Shown: piece after piece, positions 1 to 9,899 of the stretch
How positions within the stretch are numbered: the stretch's first letter is position 1
Layout of the letters: each line of letters opens with the position of its first letter
Assembly: GCA_963920765.1 (NCBI GenBank)
Contig: OY987244.1
Coordinates: 9,550,501 to 9,614,500, forward strand
Source: Ulota crispa
Taxonomy: Eukaryota > Streptophyta > Bryopsida > Orthotrichales > Orthotrichaceae
DNA length: 64,000 bases
Direction of reading: 5' to 3'
Position numbers and translations under genes: made by a program
Notes under the pieces: model-generated
Database searches by the model: none
The model's input: the letters and a program-made list of their open reading frames with translations, nothing else
Told to the model about the DNA's origin: nothing

Positions 1-99
1 GCTATGGTATATATCAAAAATACTTTAAAAATATAATATCTAAGCATCTCCTAGATCTATAAAGTTTGGCGTAATATCTATGCCATTTTTCAAAAACAT

Positions 100-1720
100 T
101 TGCAACTAATTTTGAAATTGCAAAGTGGTCAACAAAGCCACTACTGCCCTATTGTACTGATTGTGGATGTAGTTGTATACGGAACTCAACAATTGAGCCT
201 TGTGAAATGTATTGTCTTCAACAAAGGTTGATTGTTGCTCAAAAGTCATGTCAGCAATTGATCCCACACTATGACCTTTGTTGTCATATAGTATGCCTCG
301 TGGGTGGGGTTCACGTGAAAAGACGTCGCGAACTGTGTCCCAATGTCCACCAGCAAGCTGACTTGCATACAATTGGCGCTTACAATTGCCATCTCTAATC
401 ACCTCCTTGATGATGTTGGTGACGCTCTCCACACTTTCAAACTGCATACCCTCATCCACGGTATGTGTTGGTAGATGATGGAAGTCAAAGGACCACTTCT
501 ATAGCCATGACAAATCCTTCCCCCAATGAACCCTATTGCCTGGCCCTGGTAAATTGTCTTTGTCATGCTCGTAATGAATTGGCATGTGGTTTTGGAGGCC
601 AAAATTTTTGTAAAGCCGCTCATGAAAAGGGGCCCTGCAAATAATGCATCTCTTCCTTGTCACCATGTGGGCAATGAGACATCCAAGATGGTACATATGC
701 GGACACGTATTGAGGCTCCATCCGCCCTTGGAGCCAAAAGACTCTTGACACATAATGCATATTGTGCCGTCCTATACAAAATCTTGAACTTCAGGGCACA
801 ATAATGAGGGTTTGCCTACTTGGCCTTCGCGCAAATACCTACATTGTGCAGTATTGTATTTGAACTACAAAGTCGGGTCCACGTTCCAATCAATGCTTGT
901 GTTTCAGGCGGTTTGTTGGCAACATGTCGGGGAACATCTCTTCAATGCAAGGCTACAAGGTCAAGCCAAAATAACAATGACCTCCATCATTGAATTCTGC
1001 AGTTACTCTCTTCACTTCTCGCTGAATTTGCAAGGCCTTGTTCTTTGAAATGTTGCATGCAAGCTTCATGTTCAGCAACAAAAGCCGCATTCCCTTCCTT
1101 TCAAGGCTTTGGACCAATCTTGTAATTGAGGCCTTCAAGATGTCCAATCTTTGTTGCAGCTCTGTGTTTGATGTGGTGAGAACCACAACATTATCTTCAG
1201 CTGCCACAAAGCAAAGTTCAAGAGTGCGCACGGAGTTTGTTAGTTCTTCCATGTTCGCCTTTAAATCTGCCACCTCTGCCTCTGCTTGCTTCGCACGTGC
1301 ACGCATGGCGTTGAAATCAATTGTAGGCCTCTCAAGATTTTGCACCGCTTGGATTGCTTCAGCCCCGGCTGCATTCGAACTTTCACCCCTGAAAGTTTGA
1401 GGCGGGAATGATAAATAAGGCCGCACCACAAATTCATTTGCACAAGGGGCGGCTATTGGGCTATCATCCGCAGCATATGTTGCGCTTGCCACAATATCAT
1501 CTAGCAATGGAATGTCGTCCATGCTTGATCGTCCTTCGCGAGCTAGAAGGGTGGCGTGGCTTCTAGCTAGCTTGTCATTCTCATCCATGAGGCGTTGTTG
1601 GGTTGAGAGGAGCGTGCCTTGGGAACACGCAGGGTGTCCTGCTGCGATCGTGCGTTGCCGACTAAAATTGTCTTCAATCTTGATCTTCTCTTCAAATTTT
1701 CAATCTTCAGTCTTCCGTTG
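100..1720 (-). pseudogene. Decayed gene: coiled-coil protein with C-terminal RING-H2 finger
   Basis: On the minus strand a 211-residue open stretch (1588-953) starts at MDENDKLARS. It is rich in Ala, Glu, Leu and Lys from about residue 80 to 200, as in a coiled coil. The same frame continues through stops at 953-955 (TAG), 890-892 (TGA) and 839-841 (TAG). A shifted frame (about 790-499) then gives a complete RING-H2 pattern: CIMC, then CPHMYHLGC, then CIIC, matching C-x2-C, C-x-H-x2-H-x2-C and C-x2-C. One more TAG (772-774) sits just before it. A last open piece (459-106, beginning DEGMQFESVE) follows in another frame. RING-H2 domains usually bind zinc and act in E3 ubiquitin ligases; that role here is inference from the fold. 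No intact open frame remains, so I read it as a pseudogene or a repeat-borne gene copy. Exon limits are unknown. Confidence 0.55.
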
Positions 1721-2200
1721 ACCTATCCTGTGGCTGGCTCTAAGGATATAAGGGTCAAAGTAGGGATAAGAGCTCACTGGATACGGGACGGGTAGATGGG
1801 GACAGCAGACACGAGCTGCCGTCCGTATGACGGGATCCTAAAATCAAATTCACGATCTGCTGACCAAAACTCCAGATCGTGAGAACAGAACAAGTCTCGA
1901 CCATGTGAGTGATTAACCCCGCTTCGTCACCACGACAATAAATGGGGTAAAGTTTGGTTTAACCCAAACTGCCCGCAACAAGGTTTACAAAACAGAATGG
2001 AAATGAATTGACAAACGAGCCTCCAAATCGGCTAGGAATAACAAAGCCACATCCCACACATACATAAAAAATAAACCCAAAACATTCTTTTTGAAATCTT
2101 TATATCTTCAGATCTTCAAGTCTTCATGTCTTCAAGTCTTCAAGTCTTCATGTTTTGATAAAAACAATGAAGAAAATTACAAATAACAAGTCCTAGAAAA
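1721..2200. other. No gene; leader-like sequence and short CTTCA-rich tract
   Basis: No supportable coding frame. It lies upstream of the minus-strand coiled-coil/RING fossil and could hold its old promoter. About 2095-2155 is a run of imperfect TCTTCAAG-type repeats. Confidence 0.4.
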
Positions 2201-2299
2201 GCAGCGACCTTCTATCTAGTGCCACAGATGGCTCAAAGATTCAAATGCTAAGTATAATAGCAATTTGAAAAGCTCTTCTAATCTTCTAACATTCTTTTA

Positions 2300-3130
2300 A
2301 ATTTCAACTCAATCTAAGATACTGTCCAAAAGTTATGTGGGTTCAAAGTAGAGGCTCTTCATCCTCCTTATAAACTAAACACTGCCTCTATAAACCTTTA
2401 TAACTTTTGTTTTATACATCATCCATAAAAATGTGATATCAATTTAAAAAGATGATATCACTGGCTACAATCCATAAAATTTTCACTTCAAAATAAAACT
2501 CTGTCCGAAAGCTCTAGTCAATCAAAGTGTGAGTATCAATTTTTTAGAGAGCACCCAAACCTCCAACTTCTACCCACTATAACTTCTTCAATAAAACTCC
2601 AAATGAAATGATTAAAGACAATTCGGAAAGCTATGACAACAAACTATCACTTCTAAAGATCTGAGAAGAAAATTTTATACTGTCCAAAAGTTGTAGCTCT
2701 TCAAAGTCTCGGCCTTCTCCTAACAAAAGGGCAGCCACCTCCAAACCTTCACACTTCCATAACTTTCTTGTCCAAGCTTTAGACCTCAAGTTTAAGGACT
2801 TTCTAGAAAGCCAATACTAAGATAAACACTCCATTCAAATCTTGTTGAAAAATGATATACAAATCATAAGTTATGGTTTGTCAAAGTCTCAGCCTTTCTT
2901 CATAGTTTGGCTTTTTGGTTCCAAAATTCAAACACTCATAACTTTTGCATCACAACTTCAAATCAAACTTGCAAACTCATTTTAGGAAGGTAATCACACA
3001 AGGAACAATCTGCTCAAATTTCAATTCACAATCATGTATACACAGAAAAAAATCTCACATCAAAGTTTCGGGATTTTTTTCCCTTCTTCCCACTAACACT
3101 CATACCTTCCTCCAACAACTAAGGAATCTT
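2300..3130. repeat. Degenerate tandem array, 179-bp period
   Basis: The anchor CTGTCCAAAAGTT, followed about 20 bp later by TCAAAGT, recurs at about 2322, 2501 and 2680. Weaker forms lie near 2859 and 3040. The spacing is therefore 179, 179, 179 and about 181 bp. Each unit also carries a CCTCCAAC-like block and a CATAACTTT-like block at matching offsets. The units are strongly diverged from each other. No coding frame runs through it. Confidence 0.65.
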
Positions 3131-3420
3131 TTTTTCCATAATTTCGACCCTATCTAAGGTAGGAAGGTGGGGCACATCAGCCCATGCTCCTCCTTATCCT
3201 AACCCCACCATAGATTTCAAAACCTTTTTCCTTTCATATTTTTCCCGTTGACTTCTAAATCCTTAGTATTTTTATTTAAATAAAGGCAAAATATATGAGC
3301 CTTCCAAAATATCTAGATAAACATATGAAAATGATTAAATTACAAAATAAACACCATCGTAAAGTGGCCACGTGCCCTTGCGAGCATATAATAGCGTTAA
3401 ACGCTTGTCTTCAGTTGCCA
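3131..3420. other. No gene seen
   Basis: AT-rich spacer between the 179-bp array and the SINE-like unit. No open frame or repeat structure I can support. Confidence 0.5.
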
Positions 3421-3690
3421 AGTCGTGGACTTGGTTGGTTGGAGAAGCGGTCGTCTCTGGCCGCCCGCCGGTCTGGGTTCGAATCCCATTGAACTCGTCG
3501 AGCGGTGATGGCGGCTCACAGCTTGGCAGCTAGTGAAGCAGGAAATTGGCCCAGCCAACCCGCTACCTACCCCCCTGAGCTGTGCATGTGACAAGACAGC
3601 GCAGCGCATTGGAATCTATGGCCGCTACGCTGTCACCAAACCGTGGTCCTCACCATGACCACCCCTTTTGCCTCAACTGTTAATTTATTG
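3421..3690 (+). repeat. tRNA-derived SINE-like element
   Basis: A box-A-like stretch (3436-3450, TGGTTGGAGAAGCGG) is followed by a perfect pol III box B (3476-3486, GGTTCGAATCC) at tRNA-like spacing. No cloverleaf closes around them. The GC-rich body continues about 200 bp and ends in an AT-rich tail near 3680. This fits a tRNA-headed SINE better than a tRNA gene. Exact ends and target duplications were not found. Confidence 0.5.
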
Positions 3691-3717
3691 AAATCAACAC
3701 AAACATAAATAAATAAC

Positions 3718-4607
3718 AAGTATTTACATGATGGAGGAATCTCCATCAGGACAGCGCCCTATCCTTACTCTATGCACCTCCACATCCACTGCATGTGCTC
3801 TTATTGCTTCATCCTTCTTTGCTCGCAGCATTAACACTAAGCCGCGCAAGTACTAAAGTTCCTCATTATTGGAGGTCGCTCCATGAATCAAATTGAAGAC
3901 TATATTCTCTTATTGCGGTGGAACAATTGCAGTCGCATTCTGTTGCACTGCTACTAGCACGGCAACTTGATTTGCTAGGTCATTTCCTTCGTGAACTCCA
4001 TGTTCTTCTAGTGGCTCAACATCCACTTCCACATCCAAATCTTGTGCTTCATGTAGATCTGCTGCATTCTGGACCAAAATCTCTTGCACAATTGGCTAAA
4101 TGTCTTCCACATCATGTGCCACCTCTTCCAATATCACATTTGCATTTGCAGGAATGTGGCAATATCTGTTTGGAAATTATTTTTTTCATTTTGTGGCCTA
4201 GTATGTAGTCCAATCTACATCTTTGCCCAGAAAAACCTCTACATATGCCATTTGACATTATGAGAGCTTTGCATCTTTCTTTGTGACCTCCCCCCAAAGT
4301 GCCAATGAAACCTCAATCAACCTCTTCTTGAACGTAGGGTGCTTGTATTTGTTGATTGAAGCCATGCCCGACTTCACATGCGTCTTGTACCTAGTAAATT
4401 CCCAATGGCAAATTACGTGGGCCCAGTTGATGTACTTTTGACATGTGATTCTCGTCCAAGGTTCCACCTCCTATTTGTAGCCTGGCTTTGCCAAAACCTC
4501 CACATTGCTAAATGTAGCCCAATCCACTTTTGATGTGTTTTCCCTCCTCTTCCTAGGAGATTCACTTTCATTCCCTGAGTGAATTGGGAAGCTTGGAGTA
4601 GCCATAT
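3718..4607 (-). pseudogene. Decayed gene of unknown function, basic N-terminus and acidic C-terminus
   Basis: Read on the minus strand from an ATG near 4604, the frame gives MATPSFPIHSGNES, a basic patch (SPRKRREN), then KVDWATFSNVEVL and a Trp- and Lys-rich region to about 4258. The same frame continues through stops into a Glu/Asp/Val-rich region (about 4100-3900). A Leu- and Arg-containing possible coiled coil follows, ending at TAA near 3720. Stops inside it include TAG at 4471-4473 and 4198-4200; several fall where CAG or CAA would keep the frame open. The frame is consistent over nearly 900 bp apart from stops, which argues for a real former gene. I do not recognise the family. Confidence 0.45.
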
Positions 4608-4810
4608 CATTTACCTACACAGTAAAAAACCACAGTTTGTAGGAGGATACAAATGGCAAATTGCTTTGCCTTCTGTTGCGTGGAGGCAACTAAAATTTGG
4701 CAAAGCATATGCCACATGTATAACACTTCCTCTTGAATTGCAATGCAAAGCTTTCTCAAGCAAAAACAAAGCAACTCAAAAGAGGAAGCACGGTTATGAG
4801 GGGATTTAGG

Positions 4811-5790
4811 AAGTTTATACATCTCGATTACCCAAGCTAATTGGGTCGGTAATTGGAGTCAAATCAGCATTAGAAACCAAAATTTGGACCGTCAATGTGG
4901 ACGGACGCACCCCTCTATCAAATGCCACGGCGTCAAAGGAGTGTCCACGAAGGTTTGGCAGCCCATTGATAGGTTTGGGGCGTCGTCCCTAGCCTCATAC
5001 CGCCATCACAACGCAGTCTGCATTAATCGACGGGGAGTCTGTTGCCAAGCTCAGCAAACCGTTGACCGCTTCAGGGGACCGTCGGTTTAGGGTCAATGGT
5101 CCGTCCAAAGGTTTAGATTCCCGTCCCCATGGTCGGGGCGTTGTCTTCAACCTCATGTTCTCATTATCATAAATAAAAGGCCGTCCATGCCCATCAACAA
5201 CCAACATGGATGGACCTGCCAACATCACCGATGGCCATCATCACTCCTTGATGGCCTTGATGGCCTAGAGTGACTGTCAAAGGTCCCGACGACCCACTCC
5301 ACTTATCGACGGATTTGGTGGACGAATGGTCCGTCCAACAATTAAACGTCGACTGCTCATTGGTTTAGCGCGACAGCCCCTAAACATCTTGTCCATCACT
5401 CCGTCCCCAACGGGGTTTCTTTTTTTGACGATTTCAGGCAAAATTGCACCATTTTTTTTTACTAGCACCAATCCTAAAGAAAAAAACACTAATATTTGGA
5501 TGAAATCTTCAGAAAACATCAAAATTTAAAAACGACTTGGATGAATATGTCAAATTGTGAATGAAAACCAGCTTATAGACATGTAACATCATTAACATGT
5601 GCTAATGTGACATTTTCTGTCCAATGTGTGGATGAATGTTGAAACATGGAGCAGCACTACAACATTTTAAACCGCCACTTTGGCACTTCTTAAAAAAGGG
5701 AAAAAACAATCCCAATCCCCATTGGATGTGGGCCCATCCATTTTGACAATCTCAAGTTCTCGTGGACAGCATGTACAACTGTACATAAAA
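4811..5790. other. No gene; moderately GC-rich CCGTCCA/GGACGG-rich stretch
   Basis: About 4850-5420 is clearly richer in G and C than its surroundings. It contains many copies of short words such as CCGTCCA, GACGGAC and GATGGCC. Open frames here are short and unsupported. The word use resembles the 20-bp minisatellite at 7861-8137, so the two may share an origin. Confidence 0.35.
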
Positions 5791-5802
5791 ATGGAATGTT
5801 AA

Positions 5803-6570
5803 CCCCTAAAGGACCACACCCTTTTTTCTTCAGAAAAAAAAAAAAAAAAACCATCATCCAAAAATTTTAGGAACCTCTAACCACTCTTATAACAAGAAAG
5901 TTGATGTACCCTAAGTTGTGCTTTTTCTTTCCATGTTGGAGATCAATTTAGGTATATGCTGGAGAATTTTCAAATATATTGGAACTGTACAGCACATGGG
6001 AAAAAAAAGTAAGTAAAAAGAAGTAGAGAATGAGTGAAAACACTAAATTGTTAAACATTTAATTATTGAAATGAAAAATGAAAATCCTAAAGGTTAAAAT
6101 CTTGTATGAAAAAACCTATTTCCATTGGTTTAATCTTTATTCCAAAATAGGGAAAATTGAGTAAAACAAAAGACTTCAAAGTTTATTTTAGAGTACAAAA
6201 TCTAGAACTGCTCGCAAACAAAAACTCCTCATAACTATAATGTCATTGATTGAAATTGAATGATTCAAAGCTTCTCACATATTACAAAAACATAAAGAAC
6301 AAGTTTCAAATTTGAGTTTTAAAATTTTCAAAATTAAAGAAGTGTTTGGGTTGCTTGGAGTCTCGGAAGGGAAGTCCTCTCCAAGTTTAGATAAATTCAT
6401 GCAAAACTTCTTCATAAAATGTCCAAATGAGGAAAAAAGGGTACTCTCACATAGATCTTTGAATTCCCCACCTTCCACAAATGTTTCCTAAAATTACACA
6501 AAATATTTTAGCCATACGTACATGCTTGTAGTCCAACTTGTTTCCCAAAGGGACTATGGTCCCTTAGGGG
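5803..6570. mobile_element. TTAA-flanked non-autonomous element (copy A, 768 bp)
   Basis: TTAA at 5799-5802 and 6571-6574 flanks ends CCCCTAAAGGACCA (left) and, reverse-complemented, CCCCTAAGGGACCA (right). No transposase frame is inside. Its interior (about 6240-6475) matches, in reverse orientation, the interior of the copy at 50409-51358. TTAA target duplications with CCC-starting ends are the hallmark of the piggyBac superfamily; that assignment is inference. Confidence 0.75.
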
Positions 6571-6574
6571 TTAA

Positions 6575-7078
6575 AAAAACCATGAGCAATTACCATTCAG
6601 AGCTCCAAGTCTCCAAGTGATAGTACCGTAATAATATGGTAAGGTTTGTTTTTTAATTCTAACTTTGTACTCTTGAACAACAAGAGGACCAACCCATTTT
6701 TTTATTTGAAATTCACTGGAAACATCTACTTTTGGAGGAGTGACTTGGCACATGAGAAAACAAATTTTGGTGGAATTAATTGACGCTAATTCCTTGGTGA
6801 CTTCCTTAGGGTTCACAATTTCATGTAATTGCTCAAAGATGGGAAGGCAAGTATACGTTTGTAGCAAAAATACATGCTACATGGCTTAAACTTGAACTAC
6901 ATGTACTTAATACAGTAAGGTGTCACGTTAACTTTATTTAGAAGCGTGAGGGTTGTTCATGATTATGACTCCCTTTGCAGTTTAGGATTTTCTCAAACGT
7001 GCGCTAGAGATGGTTAGTCAGGGTCAATGATGAACCCTAACTAAGAAGTGTGATGCTTTGGGTTGTTTAAACCCTAAA
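6575..7078. other. No gene seen
   Basis: AT-rich spacer between two TTAA-type elements. Short open frames only. Confidence 0.5.
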
Positions 7079-7644
7079 CCCCTTAAATGCCCAAGCCCTT
7101 TTTTAACTTCTTCACATTTTCAGGGAACTGAAGAACCAACCAAGCTTCACTTAACAATATCACTTGTAGTTTGAAAGATTATAACGTTTGAATGTGAGGG
7201 TGTTAAGGCTGCAAAAGATGCTTGAGTTTTCCTAATCGTCATTTCACATGATAAATCTAAACAAATTGTCATCAATACAATATGAGGTTCAAGATTATGA
7301 CATGTTTAACTTGAGTCAATTTACAGTGTTCAAAATATACTCTTGTATCTTTTTTGAATGGAACCCTAATGCGGATTTTTCTCCAAGCTCTAGAGTATTC
7401 CAGGCTCATTTCCAAGATGTTCCAATACTAAAAAACTAAACATTGCATTGGACACCCTTGTACAACATCTTGAGTAGAAAAAACAGCAGTATTCAATTTT
7501 TAAAATCAAATTTTTGATGTTGAAAGTAGACTTCAAAACCAACTTCTATATAAAAGATATTACTAGAAAAAGTGATTTGATAAGGTTTTATTCATCTTCA
7601 AAGTTTTGTAAACACCCAAATAGGGTGCCTTAGGCATTTAGGGG
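7079..7644. mobile_element. TTAA-type element, decayed target site (copy B, 566 bp)
   Basis: The left end CCCCTTAAATGCCCAAG pairs with the reverse-complemented right end CCCCTAAATGCCTAAGG. The flanks are TAAA and TTAC, which I read as decayed TTAA. The left end resembles the right end of the 50409-51358 copy. No coding sequence. Confidence 0.5.
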
Positions 7645-7860
7645 TTACTAGAGCATATGGTTCCATGAGCATGTCAGTTCTGTAGGAATATTCCTAGGAT
7701 TAAATGACCAAATGTTAATTCTCACCCAATTCCAGCCAATTCTTGTAGCTAGGGTGACATGTGTATGAATTCCTTCAGAGTCACAATCTAGAGGGAATTT
7801 CCACGGATACTCTGATTGCTGGTTGCTCCAATCGTCTTTGTAGGATATCCAATAGACGGC

Positions 7861-8137
7861 TTGCCCGTTCATTAGATGGCTTCCACATCCATTCCCCAGA
7901 TAGCCTTCATGACAGACTAAACCATTGTCTCGTTGGCGTGCCCGTCGCCTAGATGGCCTATCTGTCACCTGGATGGCATGTCCGTTGCTTGGACGGACAA
8001 CTCGTTGCATGGACACCCTCCCAATTGCCTTGTTGGCATGCACGTTGCCAAGACGGCTCGCCCATTGCCTTGTTTGCCTGTTTGTTGCCTAAACGGCTAG
8101 CCGTCTCCTGAGGACAGACTGCTTGTCCCTTCAACGG
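7861..8137. repeat. Diverged minisatellite, exact 20-bp period
   Basis: From 7938 to 8137 the sequence falls into ten consecutive 20-bp units, such as GTGCCCGTCGCCTAGATGGC and ATGCACGTTGCCAAGACGGC. They have a common form of about NTGCCCGTTGCCTNGACGGC. One further unit sits at 7861-7880. Units differ at several positions but spacing is kept without indels. The period is not a multiple of three, so no simple repeat protein is encoded. Confidence 0.75.
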
Positions 8138-8559
8138 ACTACGAATCGCATACTTATATGTCCCTTTTGGTTCAACTTGCACGAGTCCCTCTTGCTCTGA
8201 CACTGCTTCCTTGTCCTAGATTGTCTTCAATCCTTGCTTGGGAGTGCGGGTGCTTGGGTAGAGGCTTGGGTGAAAGAGGGGGGGGGGAAAGTTTTGCAAG
8301 TTTTGCAAACCCTAAATCCTAAATACTTTGTTCTTTATACTTGATTTAGATTTTGATGGCGGGGCGTAATTTTTTGAAGGAGAAGGTGGATGCTTGATTT
8401 ATAGGCATTGGAGATCCAGTTGTGCAAATATCTCCAAAGTCAACAAATGGCATTTTGGAGGCCATGGTTGCAAGACCAGATGGGATCAATCCTGTGGGTG
8501 CTGGGGAATCATCAAAGGGGAAGAAGCAAAAGCAATAAAAGAGGCACAAAGCTACAATC

Positions 8560-9801
8560 CCCTAGGAATATCCAAGGAAGATTGCAACAAGGAAGTTGCA
8601 AGAAGTAGCAATGAACTTTTTTGAGCAGTACTCCACCTTGCAATTGAATACGTCATACATCTTGCACGGAATGCAAGGAGTGGATATTGTTAAGAAAAAA
8701 TTGCACCACTTGTACTAGACAGCAATGAACAAGGACAAGTGGCTGGAGGACCGGATGAAGGTGAACTTCTAGAAATGGCTAGATGATCAAGTGCAGACTT
8801 GCGTCTTCAACTTGGCCCAAGTCGCCGACAATATAAAAGGCTTCAAACGGGATGATGAGCCAAAGGCAGGAGCGTTGAAGCTGCTGCACAGGAAGGTGTA
8901 CTAGTGGCACAATGCAATCCGTGGATTCTCCTCAAGCAATATTTGCTCTACTCCGTGGTTTCAAAAGAGTCAAAACTTGGCCATAAGTCAAGGGGCAGCA
9001 AGAGGGGTGGTGTTCTTCAAGCGAGGGGTGGTGGTGAACGCCTATTCTAGCAACAATAAACAAAGGGGGCATGGACAAGTGCGTAGAGTTACCCTCCAAA
9101 ATTGTAAACATATTCCCAATATGATGGAATTATCAGAGAAGAGATCTTTACATGTTGATGATTTGAAGAAGGCTAGGGAGAAGTTGTCCATCAAGGCATT
9201 GGTTTGCCCATGCAAGCATCCAAGAGTCATCAAATTCTTTGCTGTGAATGACACAACTAGGGAATGTTATTCACAGTGGTGGAATTGAAGTACCATGGGT
9301 GCCATGTTTCATTTGGATTGTATGAACAAAGATTATGAAGAAATTGGAGAGCTTGCATATCACGCAATTGTACAAGTGATGGAAGAAGCCAAACAAATCA
9401 TGGCATATAGACGCAACCGCACTAAACTTGCATGGGCATTGATTGCATCGTTGAGGCAATGCAGCAATATTTGATACTACACAACAACATCATGCCAGAT
9501 AACATCATGCTGCACTTTCCAAACAATAAGGGAAGAATTGTGTGGATCGGGCTATGCAATTGGAGAATGGGCAGCTGCCGGAATGATATAACCCCTTTGT
9601 TGTACCAATTCCAAGACCTTGTACAGTTGCAAGCAACAAGAAAAAAACATTGGTGGGTGGCACCGGAATTAATGTACTTGACTAGAGGGGCAGGATCTTT
9701 TCTATCTCCTAGTAGGGTGGTGAAGCTATCATGTGTAGGTATACACACAGATGGATATGTTGTAGGAAAAATTGCGGCAAAGGTATGGAAGGATCCGTGT
9801 T
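8560..9801 (+). pseudogene. Decayed protein-kinase-like gene
   Basis: One frame runs from about 8560 to 9475: EQYSTLQLNTSYILHGMQG, then a helical region, then ALVCPCKHPRVIKFF and RNRTKLAWALIASLRQ. It is broken by TAG at 8716-8718, 8770-8772 and 8902-8904 and a TGA near 9287. A shifted frame (9432-9801) then carries kinase subdomain VI-IX-like motifs: ILHNNIMPDNIMLHF (catalytic loop), IGLCNWR at the DFG position, WWVAPELMYL (APE-like) and DGYVVGKIAAKVW. The catalytic-loop and DFG-type aspartates read as asparagine (HNN, CNW). The similarity ends at 9801, next to minus-strand transposon sequence, so the C-lobe is missing. Kinase ancestry is well supported by motif order; activity is not expected. 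Confidence 0.6.
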
Positions 9802-9899
9802 GACACTACTACCACCGCCTCTCCTTCCTTTCAAACAGCTCCAAGTATGAGACGCATGTCCGCAAATGCTCGAGCCTCTGCAGTTACAAGGGACTGTAA

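Noticed and set aside
3421-3500. A functional tRNA gene
   Set aside because: Box B is perfect, but no cloverleaf closes and the sequence continues as a longer SINE-like unit.
5656-5675. CACTACAAC as the left terminus of the large CACTA complex
   Set aside because: Similarity ends after CACTACAA, and the flanking CAG does not match TGT at the right end.
7861-8137. CRISPR-like array
   Set aside because: Units are contiguous without spacers, and the context is a plant nuclear genome.
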